Shown here piece after piece: positions 16,639-21,574 of a stretch of 21,574 nucleotides of DNA. The number at the start of each line of letters is the position of its first letter. Position 1 is the stretch's first letter. The position numbers and the translations under genes were made by a program. Source of the stretch: Bacteroidia bacterium (GTDB taxonomy: Bacteria > Bacteroidota > Bacteroidia > UKL13-3); contig JAKRSG010000123.1 of assembly GCA_022402405.1 (NCBI GenBank), forward strand, positions 1 to 21,574. The letters are read 5' to 3'. The notes beneath the pieces were generated by a model. It did not search any database. It saw only the letters and a list, made by a program, of their open reading frames with translations, and had not been told where the DNA came from.

Positions 16639-17211
16639 TTAAAGCGCGTTAATTTCGGCGCAAAGGGCATCAAAAATGGCTTCAATTTCGCCTATTCCCG
16701 GGATTCCCTTGTATTTGTTTTGAGCCAAATAATAATCCTTTACAGGCATGGTTTCGGCATTATAAACATCAATTCTATTTTGGATAATGGCAGGATCTTG
16801 ATCATCGGCTCTACCGCTATCTTTGCCTCTTAGCAACAAACGCTTGCGCAATTCCTCTTCCGAAACTTCTAGCGCTAACATAAGGCTAATGGCCGTTCCT
16901 TTGCTAGTTAATAATTCGTCTAAAGCCTTAGCCTGAGCCGAAGTACGCGGAAAACCATCGAAGATAAATCCTTTAGGATCGGAGTGTTTGTTTACTTCAG
17001 ATTCTAACATACCGATAGTAACCTCATCTGGTACTAATTTTCCTTGGTCGATAAAACTCTTAGCTAACAAACCTAATTCGGTACCACCTTTAATATTGGC
17101 TCTAAAAATATCGCCTGTAGAAAGATGCACCAATTGGTACTTTTCAATTAATTTGGCCGATTGAGTACCTTTACCTGCGCCTGGAGGTCCGAATAAAACT
17201 ATGTTTAACAT
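16639..17211 (-). CDS. adk: Adenylate kinase
   Basis: A 190-aa enzyme that interconverts ATP + AMP and 2 ADP in the cytoplasm. The P-loop GPPGAGKGT is at residues 8-16. The AMP-binding STGD and the FPRT stretch (GFIFDGFPRTSAQ) follow, and the lid is short (LLLRGKDSGRADDQDPAII) without zinc cysteines, as usual for Bacteroidota. I start at the ATG at 17211 (MLNIVLFGPPGAGKG), which puts the P-loop at its usual distance; the frame stays open upstream to 17274, but those 21 residues look non-coding. It follows the ArsC-family gene on the same strand with a 68-bp gap, and a terminator follows it. Confidence 0.96.
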   Translation of the reverse strand: MLNIVLFGPPGAGKGTQSAKLIEKYQLVHLSTGDIFRANIKGGTELGLLAKSFIDQGKLVPDEVTIGMLESEVNKHSDPKGFIFDGFPRTSAQAKALDELLTSKGTAISLMLALEVSEEELRKRLLLRGKDSGRADDQDPAIIQNRIDVYNAETMPVKDYYLAQNKYKGIPGIGEIEAIFDALCAEINAL

Positions 17212-17279
17212 ACCATTATAAATAAGGCTGCGAATAAAAGAGAAAGTTTTGGAATGAACAATGATTTTTAACAAAAAAT

Positions 17280-17627
17280 TTATCTTCCCAAAAGCTCAGC
17301 AATTTTCTCCTCGCTACGCACGATGCTTGCAAAATTTTCGCCTACTACAATAGGGCGTTCAATTAAAATAGGATGAGCCAACAATACATCTATCCACTCG
17401 TTATCGCTCAAATTTTTTCCTTGAAACTGCTCTACAAACGCCGATTCCTTTTTACGAATGAGATCAAAAGGCTTCATGTTAAGCAAGCTTAAAATATGCT
17501 TCAACTCCTTTTTACTAGGCGTTTGATGCAAGTATTCTACCACCTTACACTCCTTTCCAGAATCTTCTAAAGCCGCCAATGCAGCCCTACTTTTGCCACA
17601 TCGCTTGTTATGATAAATTACATACAT
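17280..17627 (-). CDS. ArsC-family (thioredoxin-fold) reductase-like protein
   Basis: A 115-aa protein from the ATG at 17627. The upstream extension to 17648 would need a TTG start and adds no family sequence. The opening MYVIYHNKRCGKSR holds the nucleophilic cysteine of ArsC-type reductases (C10). The three arginines that bind the oxyanion in glutaredoxin-coupled arsenate reductase have counterparts: R59, R91 in LIERPIVV and R104 in VRSEEK. Residue positions and spacing therefore fit a functional active site. No ars regulator, transporter or other arsenic gene is nearby, so the physiological substrate may be different (the fold also occurs in Spx and YffB proteins). It is divergent from the cold-shock gene, which begins 187 bp away. 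Confidence 0.85.
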   Translation of the reverse strand: MYVIYHNKRCGKSRAALAALEDSGKECKVVEYLHQTPSKKELKHILSLLNMKPFDLIRKKESAFVEQFQGKNLSDNEWIDVLLAHPILIERPIVVGENFASIVRSEEKIAELLGR

Positions 17628-17725
17628 ACCCTCAAAATTATAAAACAAATTTGTAATGCTTTGGCTGAACCAAAAAACTATTTTTAATAAATTAACCTAA
17701 ACGTAAAATTATCACTAATTTATAA

Positions 17726-17733
17726 TATATTTG
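17726..17733 (+). promoter_or_regulatory. Candidate promoter -7 box of the cold-shock gene
   Basis: TATATTTG is an exact TAnnTTTG match, but no TTTG lies at the right distance upstream. A start near 17740 would give an untranslated leader of about 75 nt, a length in keeping with structured leaders of cold-shock mRNAs. Confidence 0.4.
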
Positions 17734-17814
17734 TAGCACTAAAAATTTTAACTGCTTATTCTTTTCATACAAGCCTAGGCACTGAAATCATAGTGCTTAA
17801 TACAAAAAATATAA

Positions 17815-18348
17815 ATGGCTAAATCACAAGAAACCTTCAGCAAAAAAGAAAAAGAGAAATTAAAGCTTAAAAAGAGAAAAGAAAAAGAAGAGAAGAAAGC
17901 AGAGCGTAAAGCAAATTCGGTAAAAGGTCAGGACCTGTCTGACATGATGGCTTACGTTGACGAAAATGGTAATTTAACCACCACGCCTCCTGATCCAAAA
18001 AAGCGCAGAGAAATTAACTTAGAAGACGTAGTTATTGGCGTAGGCAAACAAGTGGCCGTAGAACAAGAAAACGGCGTTTACAAAGGAGTTGTAAACTTTT
18101 TTAACGAATCCAAAGGATTTGGATTTATAAAAGACAGCAGACAAAATAGTGTATTTGTGCATATCAATGGTTTAATCGATAAGATTAAAGAAGGAGATAA
18201 AGTTACCTTCGAAATTGAAATGAATCACAAAGGCGCAAATGCTGTTAAAGTAAAAATAGACAAACCCGTTCCTGTTGCTCCAGTGGCAGCTCCGGCTCCA
18301 ATTGCAGAGGTAATCGAAAACAAAGAAACTACAGAAACACCGCAATAA
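17815..18348 (+). CDS. Cold-shock-domain protein with basic N-terminal tail
   Basis: A 177-aa protein. Residues 1-35 are extremely lysine-rich (KKEKEKLKLKKRKEKEEKKA), a likely helical, nucleic-acid-contacting tail. The cold-shock domain spans about 78-150, with RNP1-like KGFGFI (100-105) and RNP2 VFVHI (113-117). Ahead of it, GVYKGVVNFFNESKGFGF is the usual beta1-beta2 opening. The C-terminus is a Pro/Ala-rich, low-complexity tail (153-165). Such proteins bind single-stranded RNA or DNA and act as RNA chaperones. The ATG at 17815 is followed directly by the basic tail. A hairpin terminator follows the stop. It is larger than the usual 70-aa Csp, as often seen in Bacteroidota. Confidence 0.92.
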   Translation: MAKSQETFSKKEKEKLKLKKRKEKEEKKAERKANSVKGQDLSDMMAYVDENGNLTTTPPDPKKRREINLEDVVIGVGKQVAVEQENGVYKGVVNFFNESKGFGFIKDSRQNSVFVHINGLIDKIKEGDKVTFEIEMNHKGANAVKVKIDKPVPVAPVAAPAPIAEVIENKETTETPQ

Positions 18349-18366
18349 GTGGGTAATATATCATTT

Positions 18367-18393
18367 AAAAGCCGCCTTCAAGCGGCTTTTTTT
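18367..18393. terminator. Bidirectional terminator between cold-shock gene and hpt
   Basis: A 9-bp perfect stem, AAAAGCCGC with GCGGCTTTT, around a 6-nt loop. A T run follows on the plus strand and an equivalent T run on the minus strand. It sits between the convergent cold-shock and hpt genes and overlaps the hpt stop codon. Confidence 0.85.
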
Positions 18394-18928
18394 ATGATAC
18401 CGCTTGGTAAATATGACGGAGGTTTCTGCCCAATCCATCGAAATCTAAGCCATATCCTAACAAGAACTCATTACCTACTTCAAAGCCTACATATTTTATA
18501 GAAAGTTGCACTTGCAAAGCCTCTGGTTTTAGCAGCAAAGAACATACCTCTACCTCTTTCGGTTTAAGTTCATTCACTCTTTTAAGCAATTCAAAAATAG
18601 TTAAGCCCGAGTCTATGATATCCTCTAAAATTACCACCCTTCTGTTTTCTATAGATTGGTTCAAACCAATAAGCTCGCTAACCTTGCCAACACTATGCAT
18701 GCCCGCGTAACTACTCAATTTTACAAATTGAATTTCGCAGGCAAAATCTAGAGCTTTAAATAAATCGGCGGCAAACATAAAAGAGCCATTTAATACCGCC
18801 AGAAAAATGGGTTTATCATCTTTATAATCTGCATTAAGTTGCCTAGCCAATTGATGAATACGAGTAAGAATTTCTTGCTCCTGAATAAATATTTGAAACG
18901 TCTGATTGTTAATTTGTAGAGAATCCAT
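18392..18928 (-). CDS. hpt: Hypoxanthine phosphoribosyltransferase
   Basis: A 178-aa purine-salvage enzyme that joins hypoxanthine or guanine to PRPP. The PRPP-binding signature VVILEDIIDSGLT (98-110) has the acidic pair E102, D103 and the following D106. LNGSFMFAADL (46-56) is the PPi-binding loop. KYVGFEVGNEFLLGYGLDFD near the C-terminus is the purine-binding and metal-binding tail. The ATG at 18928 gives the family-normal start; the frame is open upstream to 19045, but that part overlaps the divergent glycosyltransferase and carries no family sequence. Its neighbours adk and ObgE lie nearby, interrupted here by the ArsC-family and cold-shock genes. Confidence 0.95.
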   Translation of the reverse strand: MDSLQINNQTFQIFIQEQEILTRIHQLARQLNADYKDDKPIFLAVLNGSFMFAADLFKALDFACEIQFVKLSSYAGMHSVGKVSELIGLNQSIENRRVVILEDIIDSGLTIFELLKRVNELKPKEVEVCSLLLKPEALQVQLSIKYVGFEVGNEFLLGYGLDFDGLGRNLRHIYQAVS

Positions 18929-18980
18929 CCTTGGAAATTTGTTCAAAAATAACCTTATTGTACCAAGCAAAAAATCTAAA

Positions 18981-20114
18981 GTGAAAATTTTCGCCCTTGT
19001 TTCGTATCCCTTTTTGCCGGCCAAAACCGGAGGTGAAATTTCCACCTTTCAATTGCTGCACCACCTCGGAAAAGAGCATCAGATAAAAGTATTTACGGTT
19101 GACCCTTACTCTCCTATAAATACGAACGAACTTGGCTTCGAGATAATATTTGGGATGCGATTTAAACCTTGGCGTTACCTCAATATTTTTCTTCCCTTCA
19201 CCCTTCGCAAACTTATAAAGGCCCATCAAAGCGATGTTATTTTTTTGGATCAGCCCTTTATGGGTTGGATGATTCCTGTATTAAAATTACTCACAAAAAA
19301 GAAGGTCTTTGTGCGTTGCCATAATATAGAATACCTTCGTTTTAAAAGCATGGACAAAGGCTGGTGGAGCCTTATGTATATGTACGAAAAAATGGTTCAC
19401 CAACTGGCAGATTTGGTTATTTATTTAAGCGAAGTAGATCAAAATCATGCCCAATATGAGTTTAACTTAGCTCCCGAAAAAACCAGTTTAATTCCAACCG
19501 GAATTGATTACATAAGCGCACCAAAGCCCATAGATAATGCCCGCGAAATAGTCAGAAAAGAATTAGGCCTCAGCCTGAACCAACACCTCATTTTGTACTT
19601 CGGAACCATGCATTATCAACCCAACTATGAAGGCGCTGCGTATGTATTAAGTGAGGTGTATCCACGCTTGATAAAACAGTTAGGTTCAGACTTTATGATA
19701 GTGATTTGCGGTAAAGGACTGCCAGAAAATTTGGTAGAGAGCATATCAAAAGAAGAGCAAATAACCTATATGGGCTTTGTAGAAAATCTCGACCTATACA
19801 TAGATGCTGCCGACGTATTGCTTAACCCTATTTTAAGTGGCGGCGGAGTTAAGACAAAAGCCCTAGAAGGCATGGGAAGAAACAAGACGATAGTTTCCAC
19901 TCATACCGGCGCATTGGGAATAAACCCGGAAGTTTGCGGCAGCTATCTAAAAATGGCACCCGATTATAATTGGGATGTATTTACCCATCATATTAGAAGC
20001 AGCTTAAAAGAAAACAAAGCACCCATTCCCGAAGCCTTTTTCAATACCTACGCCTGGCCGCAAATTGTAAAAAGATTGAGTGAAAGATTGAATATTTTGG
20101 TTGGTAGAGGATAG
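18981..20114 (+). CDS. Family 4 glycosyltransferase
   Basis: A 377-aa protein with the GT-B fold. The acceptor-side half opens KIFALVSYPFLPAKTGGEIS, with the glycine loop at residues 17-18. The donor half has the strand ILYFGTMHYQPNYEGAAYV, YMGFVENLDLYIDAADVLLNP, and then the GGGVKTKALEGMG segment with its conserved Glu. It transfers a sugar from a nucleotide donor, but neither sugar nor acceptor can be read from sequence, and there are no polysaccharide genes beside it. I chose the GTG at 18981; starts further up the frame (TTG at 18906) would overlap the hpt start. The two genes diverge with about 52 bp between starts. It converges on the exonuclease gene across the repeat region. Confidence 0.9.
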   Translation: MKIFALVSYPFLPAKTGGEISTFQLLHHLGKEHQIKVFTVDPYSPINTNELGFEIIFGMRFKPWRYLNIFLPFTLRKLIKAHQSDVIFLDQPFMGWMIPVLKLLTKKKVFVRCHNIEYLRFKSMDKGWWSLMYMYEKMVHQLADLVIYLSEVDQNHAQYEFNLAPEKTSLIPTGIDYISAPKPIDNAREIVRKELGLSLNQHLILYFGTMHYQPNYEGAAYVLSEVYPRLIKQLGSDFMIVICGKGLPENLVESISKEEQITYMGFVENLDLYIDAADVLLNPILSGGGVKTKALEGMGRNKTIVSTHTGALGINPEVCGSYLKMAPDYNWDVFTHHIRSSLKENKAPIPEAFFNTYAWPQIVKRLSERLNILVGRG

Positions 20115-20130
20115 AATCAATTCAAAAAAA

Positions 20131-20153
20131 ATTCTGAGCGATAGCGAAGAATC
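20131..20153 (+). repeat. Solo copy of the ATTCTGAGCG...AGCGAAGAATC repeat
   Basis: It reads ATTCTGAGCG, then AT, then AGCGAAGAATC. It differs from the copy at 20388-20410 at two of 23 positions, and an inverted, longer variant lies at 20265-20296. The latter two are arms of the palindromic element, whereas this copy is outside it. Confidence 0.7.
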
Positions 20154-20166
20154 CCCTCATAAACCC

Positions 20167-20229
20167 CGTAATTCCTAATCCGTAATTCATATTTCATATT
20201 TCATATTTCATATTTCATAATTCATAATC
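20167..20229 (+). repeat. Heptanucleotide repeat array, locus 3 (left part)
   Basis: Nine uninterrupted 7-bp units: CGTAATT, CCTAATC, CGTAATT, four CATATTT, CATAATT, CATAATC. The last bases merge into the palindromic element. The array resumes in the same family at 20439-20459 (CATACTT, CATAATT, CATAATT), overlapping the exonuclease stop codon. The 343-bp gap 20115-20457 holds no gene, only this array, the palindromic element and the solo repeat. Confidence 0.9.
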
Positions 20230-20437
20230 ACTGCTGTCCGGGAAAATCCTACCAAAAGAATGAAGATTCTTCGCTTCACTTCGTTACGCTCAGAATGACA
20301 AGATTTTAGACCTAAAAAGCAGGGGGCTTGGAGGCAGCTTCGCTGCCTCCAAGCCCCCTGCTTTTTAAAACAAGCGAGTAACGGGTCATTCTGAGCGTCA
20401 GCGAAGAATCTCATGCATTTTCCCGGACAGCAGTGAT
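20227..20437. mobile_element. MITE-like palindromic element with terminal inverted repeats
   Basis: A 211-bp element. Its ends are perfect inverted repeats of at least 21 bp (20227-20247 against 20417-20437; outer bases ATCACTGCTGTCCGGGAAAA). Inner arms also pair: GATTCTTCGCT and CGCTCAGAATGAC match the other side, with a short insertion in the left arm. The centre is a perfect 25-bp stem around a TTC loop. A 5-bp direct repeat TCATA flanks it (20222-20226, 20438-20442). It has no transposase, so it would be a non-autonomous element moved by an enzyme elsewhere. Shifting the ends to 213 bp with a 3-bp CAT duplication fits equally well. Confidence 0.65.
20313..20367. terminator. Long GC-rich hairpin, probable bidirectional terminator
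   Basis: The 25-bp left arm 20314-20338 (AAAAAGCAGGGGGCTTGGAG ...) pairs perfectly with 20342-20366 across a 3-nt loop; the T at 20313 and the A at 20367 add one further pair. Runs of A and T at the ends give a T tract on both strands, between the convergent glycosyltransferase and exonuclease genes. Confidence 0.65.
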
Positions 20438-20438
20438 T

Positions 20439-20459
20439 CATACTTCATAATTCATAATT
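20439..20459 (+). repeat. Heptanucleotide repeat array, locus 3 (right part)
   Basis: Three units, CATACTT, CATAATT, CATAATT, continue the array interrupted by the palindromic element. The final unit overlaps the exonuclease stop codon (20458-20460), so the repeat sets the last codon context of that gene. Confidence 0.85.
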
Positions 20460-21177
20460 AAACAGTAATGATCTGCTGCTCCTCCAATACAGCCTCATTT
20501 CTATATTTAAGAAGCAGTTGAGCAACCGTGATAACGTCTTTTTCGCAGTATATTTTTATACGCTCTAGGTTTTTATCTTGCCAGTAAACCGACCATACTT
20601 TGCTACCATCTATATCATCTTTAGGAGTAGGAATGCCAAATGCGGCGGCTAGTAATTCTAGAGAAGTGTAGCTTTTAAAGTCGCCAAACTTCCAGAGCTC
20701 CATGGTATCTAAAAGATTTATCTCCCAAGGTTTTTTGCCAGCGATATTTAATAAACTCGGGATTTCTAGTCCGTTTAACAAACACCTACGAGCTATGTAA
20801 GGATAATCGAACTCCTTGCCGTTGTGGGCACAGAGCGAGTGAGAAGGATCTCCAAAATGTCGTTCTAACATCTGACTAAACTCTGTGAGGAGTTTGGCTT
20901 CATCATCGCCGTAAAACGATTTCACTCTAAATTGATAGGTTCGGCCAGAGCTACTAAAATAGCCGCAAGAAATGCAGATTATTTTACCAAACTCTGCATA
21001 AATTCCTGCCCTTGGGTATAGCTCAGACTCTGTGCTGCCCTCGGCATTTCGAAGGGTAAGCGATTTTTTATTCCACAAGTATTTCCAATTATCCGGAAGA
21101 TCATCGTAGCTTGGGTATTGAGGTACTGTTTCAATATCGAGCACTAAAATTTGTGTTAAATCTATGTTTTGTAGCAT
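20458..21177 (-). CDS. DnaQ-like 3'-5' exonuclease (PolB exo-type)
   Basis: A 239-aa protein with the ribonuclease-H-like fold of the family B polymerase proofreading domain, but free-standing. Counting from the TTG-opened frame two residues longer, Exo I is LVLDIETVP (D16, E18), Exo II is HNGKEFDYPYI (N121, D126) and Exo III is YCEKDVITV (Y212, D216). All four acidic metal-binding residues are present, so it should be active on DNA or RNA 3' ends. I choose the ATG at 21177 (MLQNIDLTQI); the longer frame starts with TTG at 21183. A perfect TAnnTTTG (TATATTTG, minus strand of 21181-21188) abuts the start, but no -33 box fits. Confidence 0.9.
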   Translation of the reverse strand: MLQNIDLTQILVLDIETVPQYPSYDDLPDNWKYLWNKKSLTLRNAEGSTESELYPRAGIYAEFGKIICISCGYFSSSGRTYQFRVKSFYGDDEAKLLTEFSQMLERHFGDPSHSLCAHNGKEFDYPYIARRCLLNGLEIPSLLNIAGKKPWEINLLDTMELWKFGDFKSYTSLELLAAAFGIPTPKDDIDGSKVWSVYWQDKNLERIKIYCEKDVITVAQLLLKYRNEAVLEEQQIITV

Positions 21178-21200
21178 AGTCAAATATAAAAATTAAGCAC

Positions 21201-21276
21201 AAAAAAAATCGCTGCCTATAGTTTGTTTGAGGAGTTATTAAAACTAAACTCAGCAAACAGCCTATAAACAGCGATT
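21201..21276 (-). terminator. Rho-independent terminator after the right-edge membrane gene
   Basis: On the minus strand AATCGCTG and CAGCGATT pair at the base of a long imperfect stem (inner CTATAG/CTATA-like and TTTG/CAAA pairing), followed by eight T. It separates the right-edge gene from the exonuclease gene. Confidence 0.8.
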
Positions 21277-21303
21277 AAATTAAATCCTATAAAGCAGATA
21301 AAA

Positions 21304-21574
21304 TTATCTTACTCCGTTCATCATCTGCAATAATTTTTTAGATAAGATAAATAAGATTACCGAGGCAACCCCTGCCATTACCACAAATAGCATAAAGAAC
21401 GAATACAGACTGTTGATGGTAGCACCTAAGAAATGCTTTTCTTTAACCACCGAATCTTTAAAAATGCCCTTTACAATTTCAGCTTTTTGTTCTTTGTTAG
21501 CAACCTTTTCGAAAGAAATTAAATCGATACTCACATATTTGTTACCATTAATTTCTTCTGCTTTATCAAGCTTC
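21304..21574 (-). CDS. Membrane protein, C-terminal part only (possible POT-family peptide transporter)
   Basis: The minus-strand frame is open from the window edge to the stop at 21304, so only the last 89 residues are visible. A GTG at 21534 could mislead as a start, but the codons before it (KLDKAEEINGNKYV) continue the protein. The visible part is a soluble charged segment followed by one hydrophobic helix (SFFMLFVVMAGVASVILFIL) and a short basic tail ending KKLLQMMNGVR. That ending resembles the final helix of Bacteroidota proton-coupled oligopeptide (POT) transporters, but too little is present to be certain. A clear hairpin terminator follows. Confidence 0.6.
   Translation of the reverse strand, partial: KLDKAEEINGNKYVSIDLISFEKVANKEQKAEIVKGIFKDSVVKEKHFLGATINSLYSFFMLFVVMAGVASVILFILSKKLLQMMNGVR

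Noticed and set aside
17212..17274. Longer adenylate kinase N-terminus
   Set aside because: The extra 21 residues do not fit the family; the ATG at 17211 puts the P-loop at residues 8-16 as usual.
18929..19045. Longer hpt N-terminus reading across the glycosyltransferase start
   Set aside because: It overlaps the divergent gene and adds no family sequence; the ATG at 18928 gives a normal length.
20208..20441. Open frame of 77 codons on the minus strand across the palindromic element
   Set aside because: It is made of the inverted repeats and heptamers, has no protein-like composition, and lies wholly in repeat DNA.

Overview
The window reads as a chromosomal segment of a Bacteroidota bacterium. 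The grounds are the low GC with weak Shine-Dalgarno signals, promoter elements of the Bacteroidota type (TTTG ... TAnnTTTG), the short-type adenylate kinase, the ObgE without a C-terminal OCT domain, and 7-bp tandem repeats between genes. The genus cannot be named from this.

Positions 1-449 hold the 5' part of an unrecognised minus-strand gene that runs off the left edge. From about 709 to 11463 lies a plus-strand defence block. First comes a 1048-aa PLD-nuclease / SF2 helicase / DUF3427 protein. After an 82-bp gap follow five tightly packed genes: an HNH endonuclease whose N-terminal domain resembles the ScoMcrA-type DNA-binding (phosphorothioate-reading) domain, and a complete type I Wadjet set, jetA (kleisin-like, DUF3375), jetB (KITE-like, DUF4194), jetC (SMC-like ATPase) and jetD (DUF3322/Toprim nuclease). 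Every junction from HNH to jetD overlaps (4, 4, 17 and 4 bp), so HNH is physically coupled to Wadjet. A TTTG-N20-TTAATTTG promoter candidate lies just in front of HNH. From what is known of the family, JetABC would extrude loops on circular DNA and JetD would cut it, removing plasmids. The HNH protein could add a second, modification-reading cut. That is inference.

A small zinc-ribbon protein (11543-11860) closes the plus-strand run. From 11912 to 17627 nearly everything is on the minus strand and looks like core genome: an SRPBCC/AHSA1 protein, a SAM methyltransferase, an MscS-type channel, ObgE, adenylate kinase and an ArsC-family protein. Then come a plus-strand cold-shock-domain protein, a minus-strand hypoxanthine phosphoribosyltransferase, a plus-strand family 4 glycosyltransferase, a minus-strand DnaQ-fold 3'-5' exonuclease, and the C-terminal end of a membrane protein at the right edge. 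The order hpt, adk, obgE is a common Bacteroidota nucleotide-metabolism/GTPase neighbourhood.

The most unusual non-coding structure is in the intergenic gaps. Three of them carry tandem 7-bp repeats of related families (CCATAGT, CCGTAAT, CATATTT), placed right at stop codons. In the third (20167-20459) a 211-bp palindromic, MITE-like element with perfect terminal inverted repeats appears inserted inside a heptamer array. Removing it with one 5-bp target duplication restores the 7-bp register exactly.
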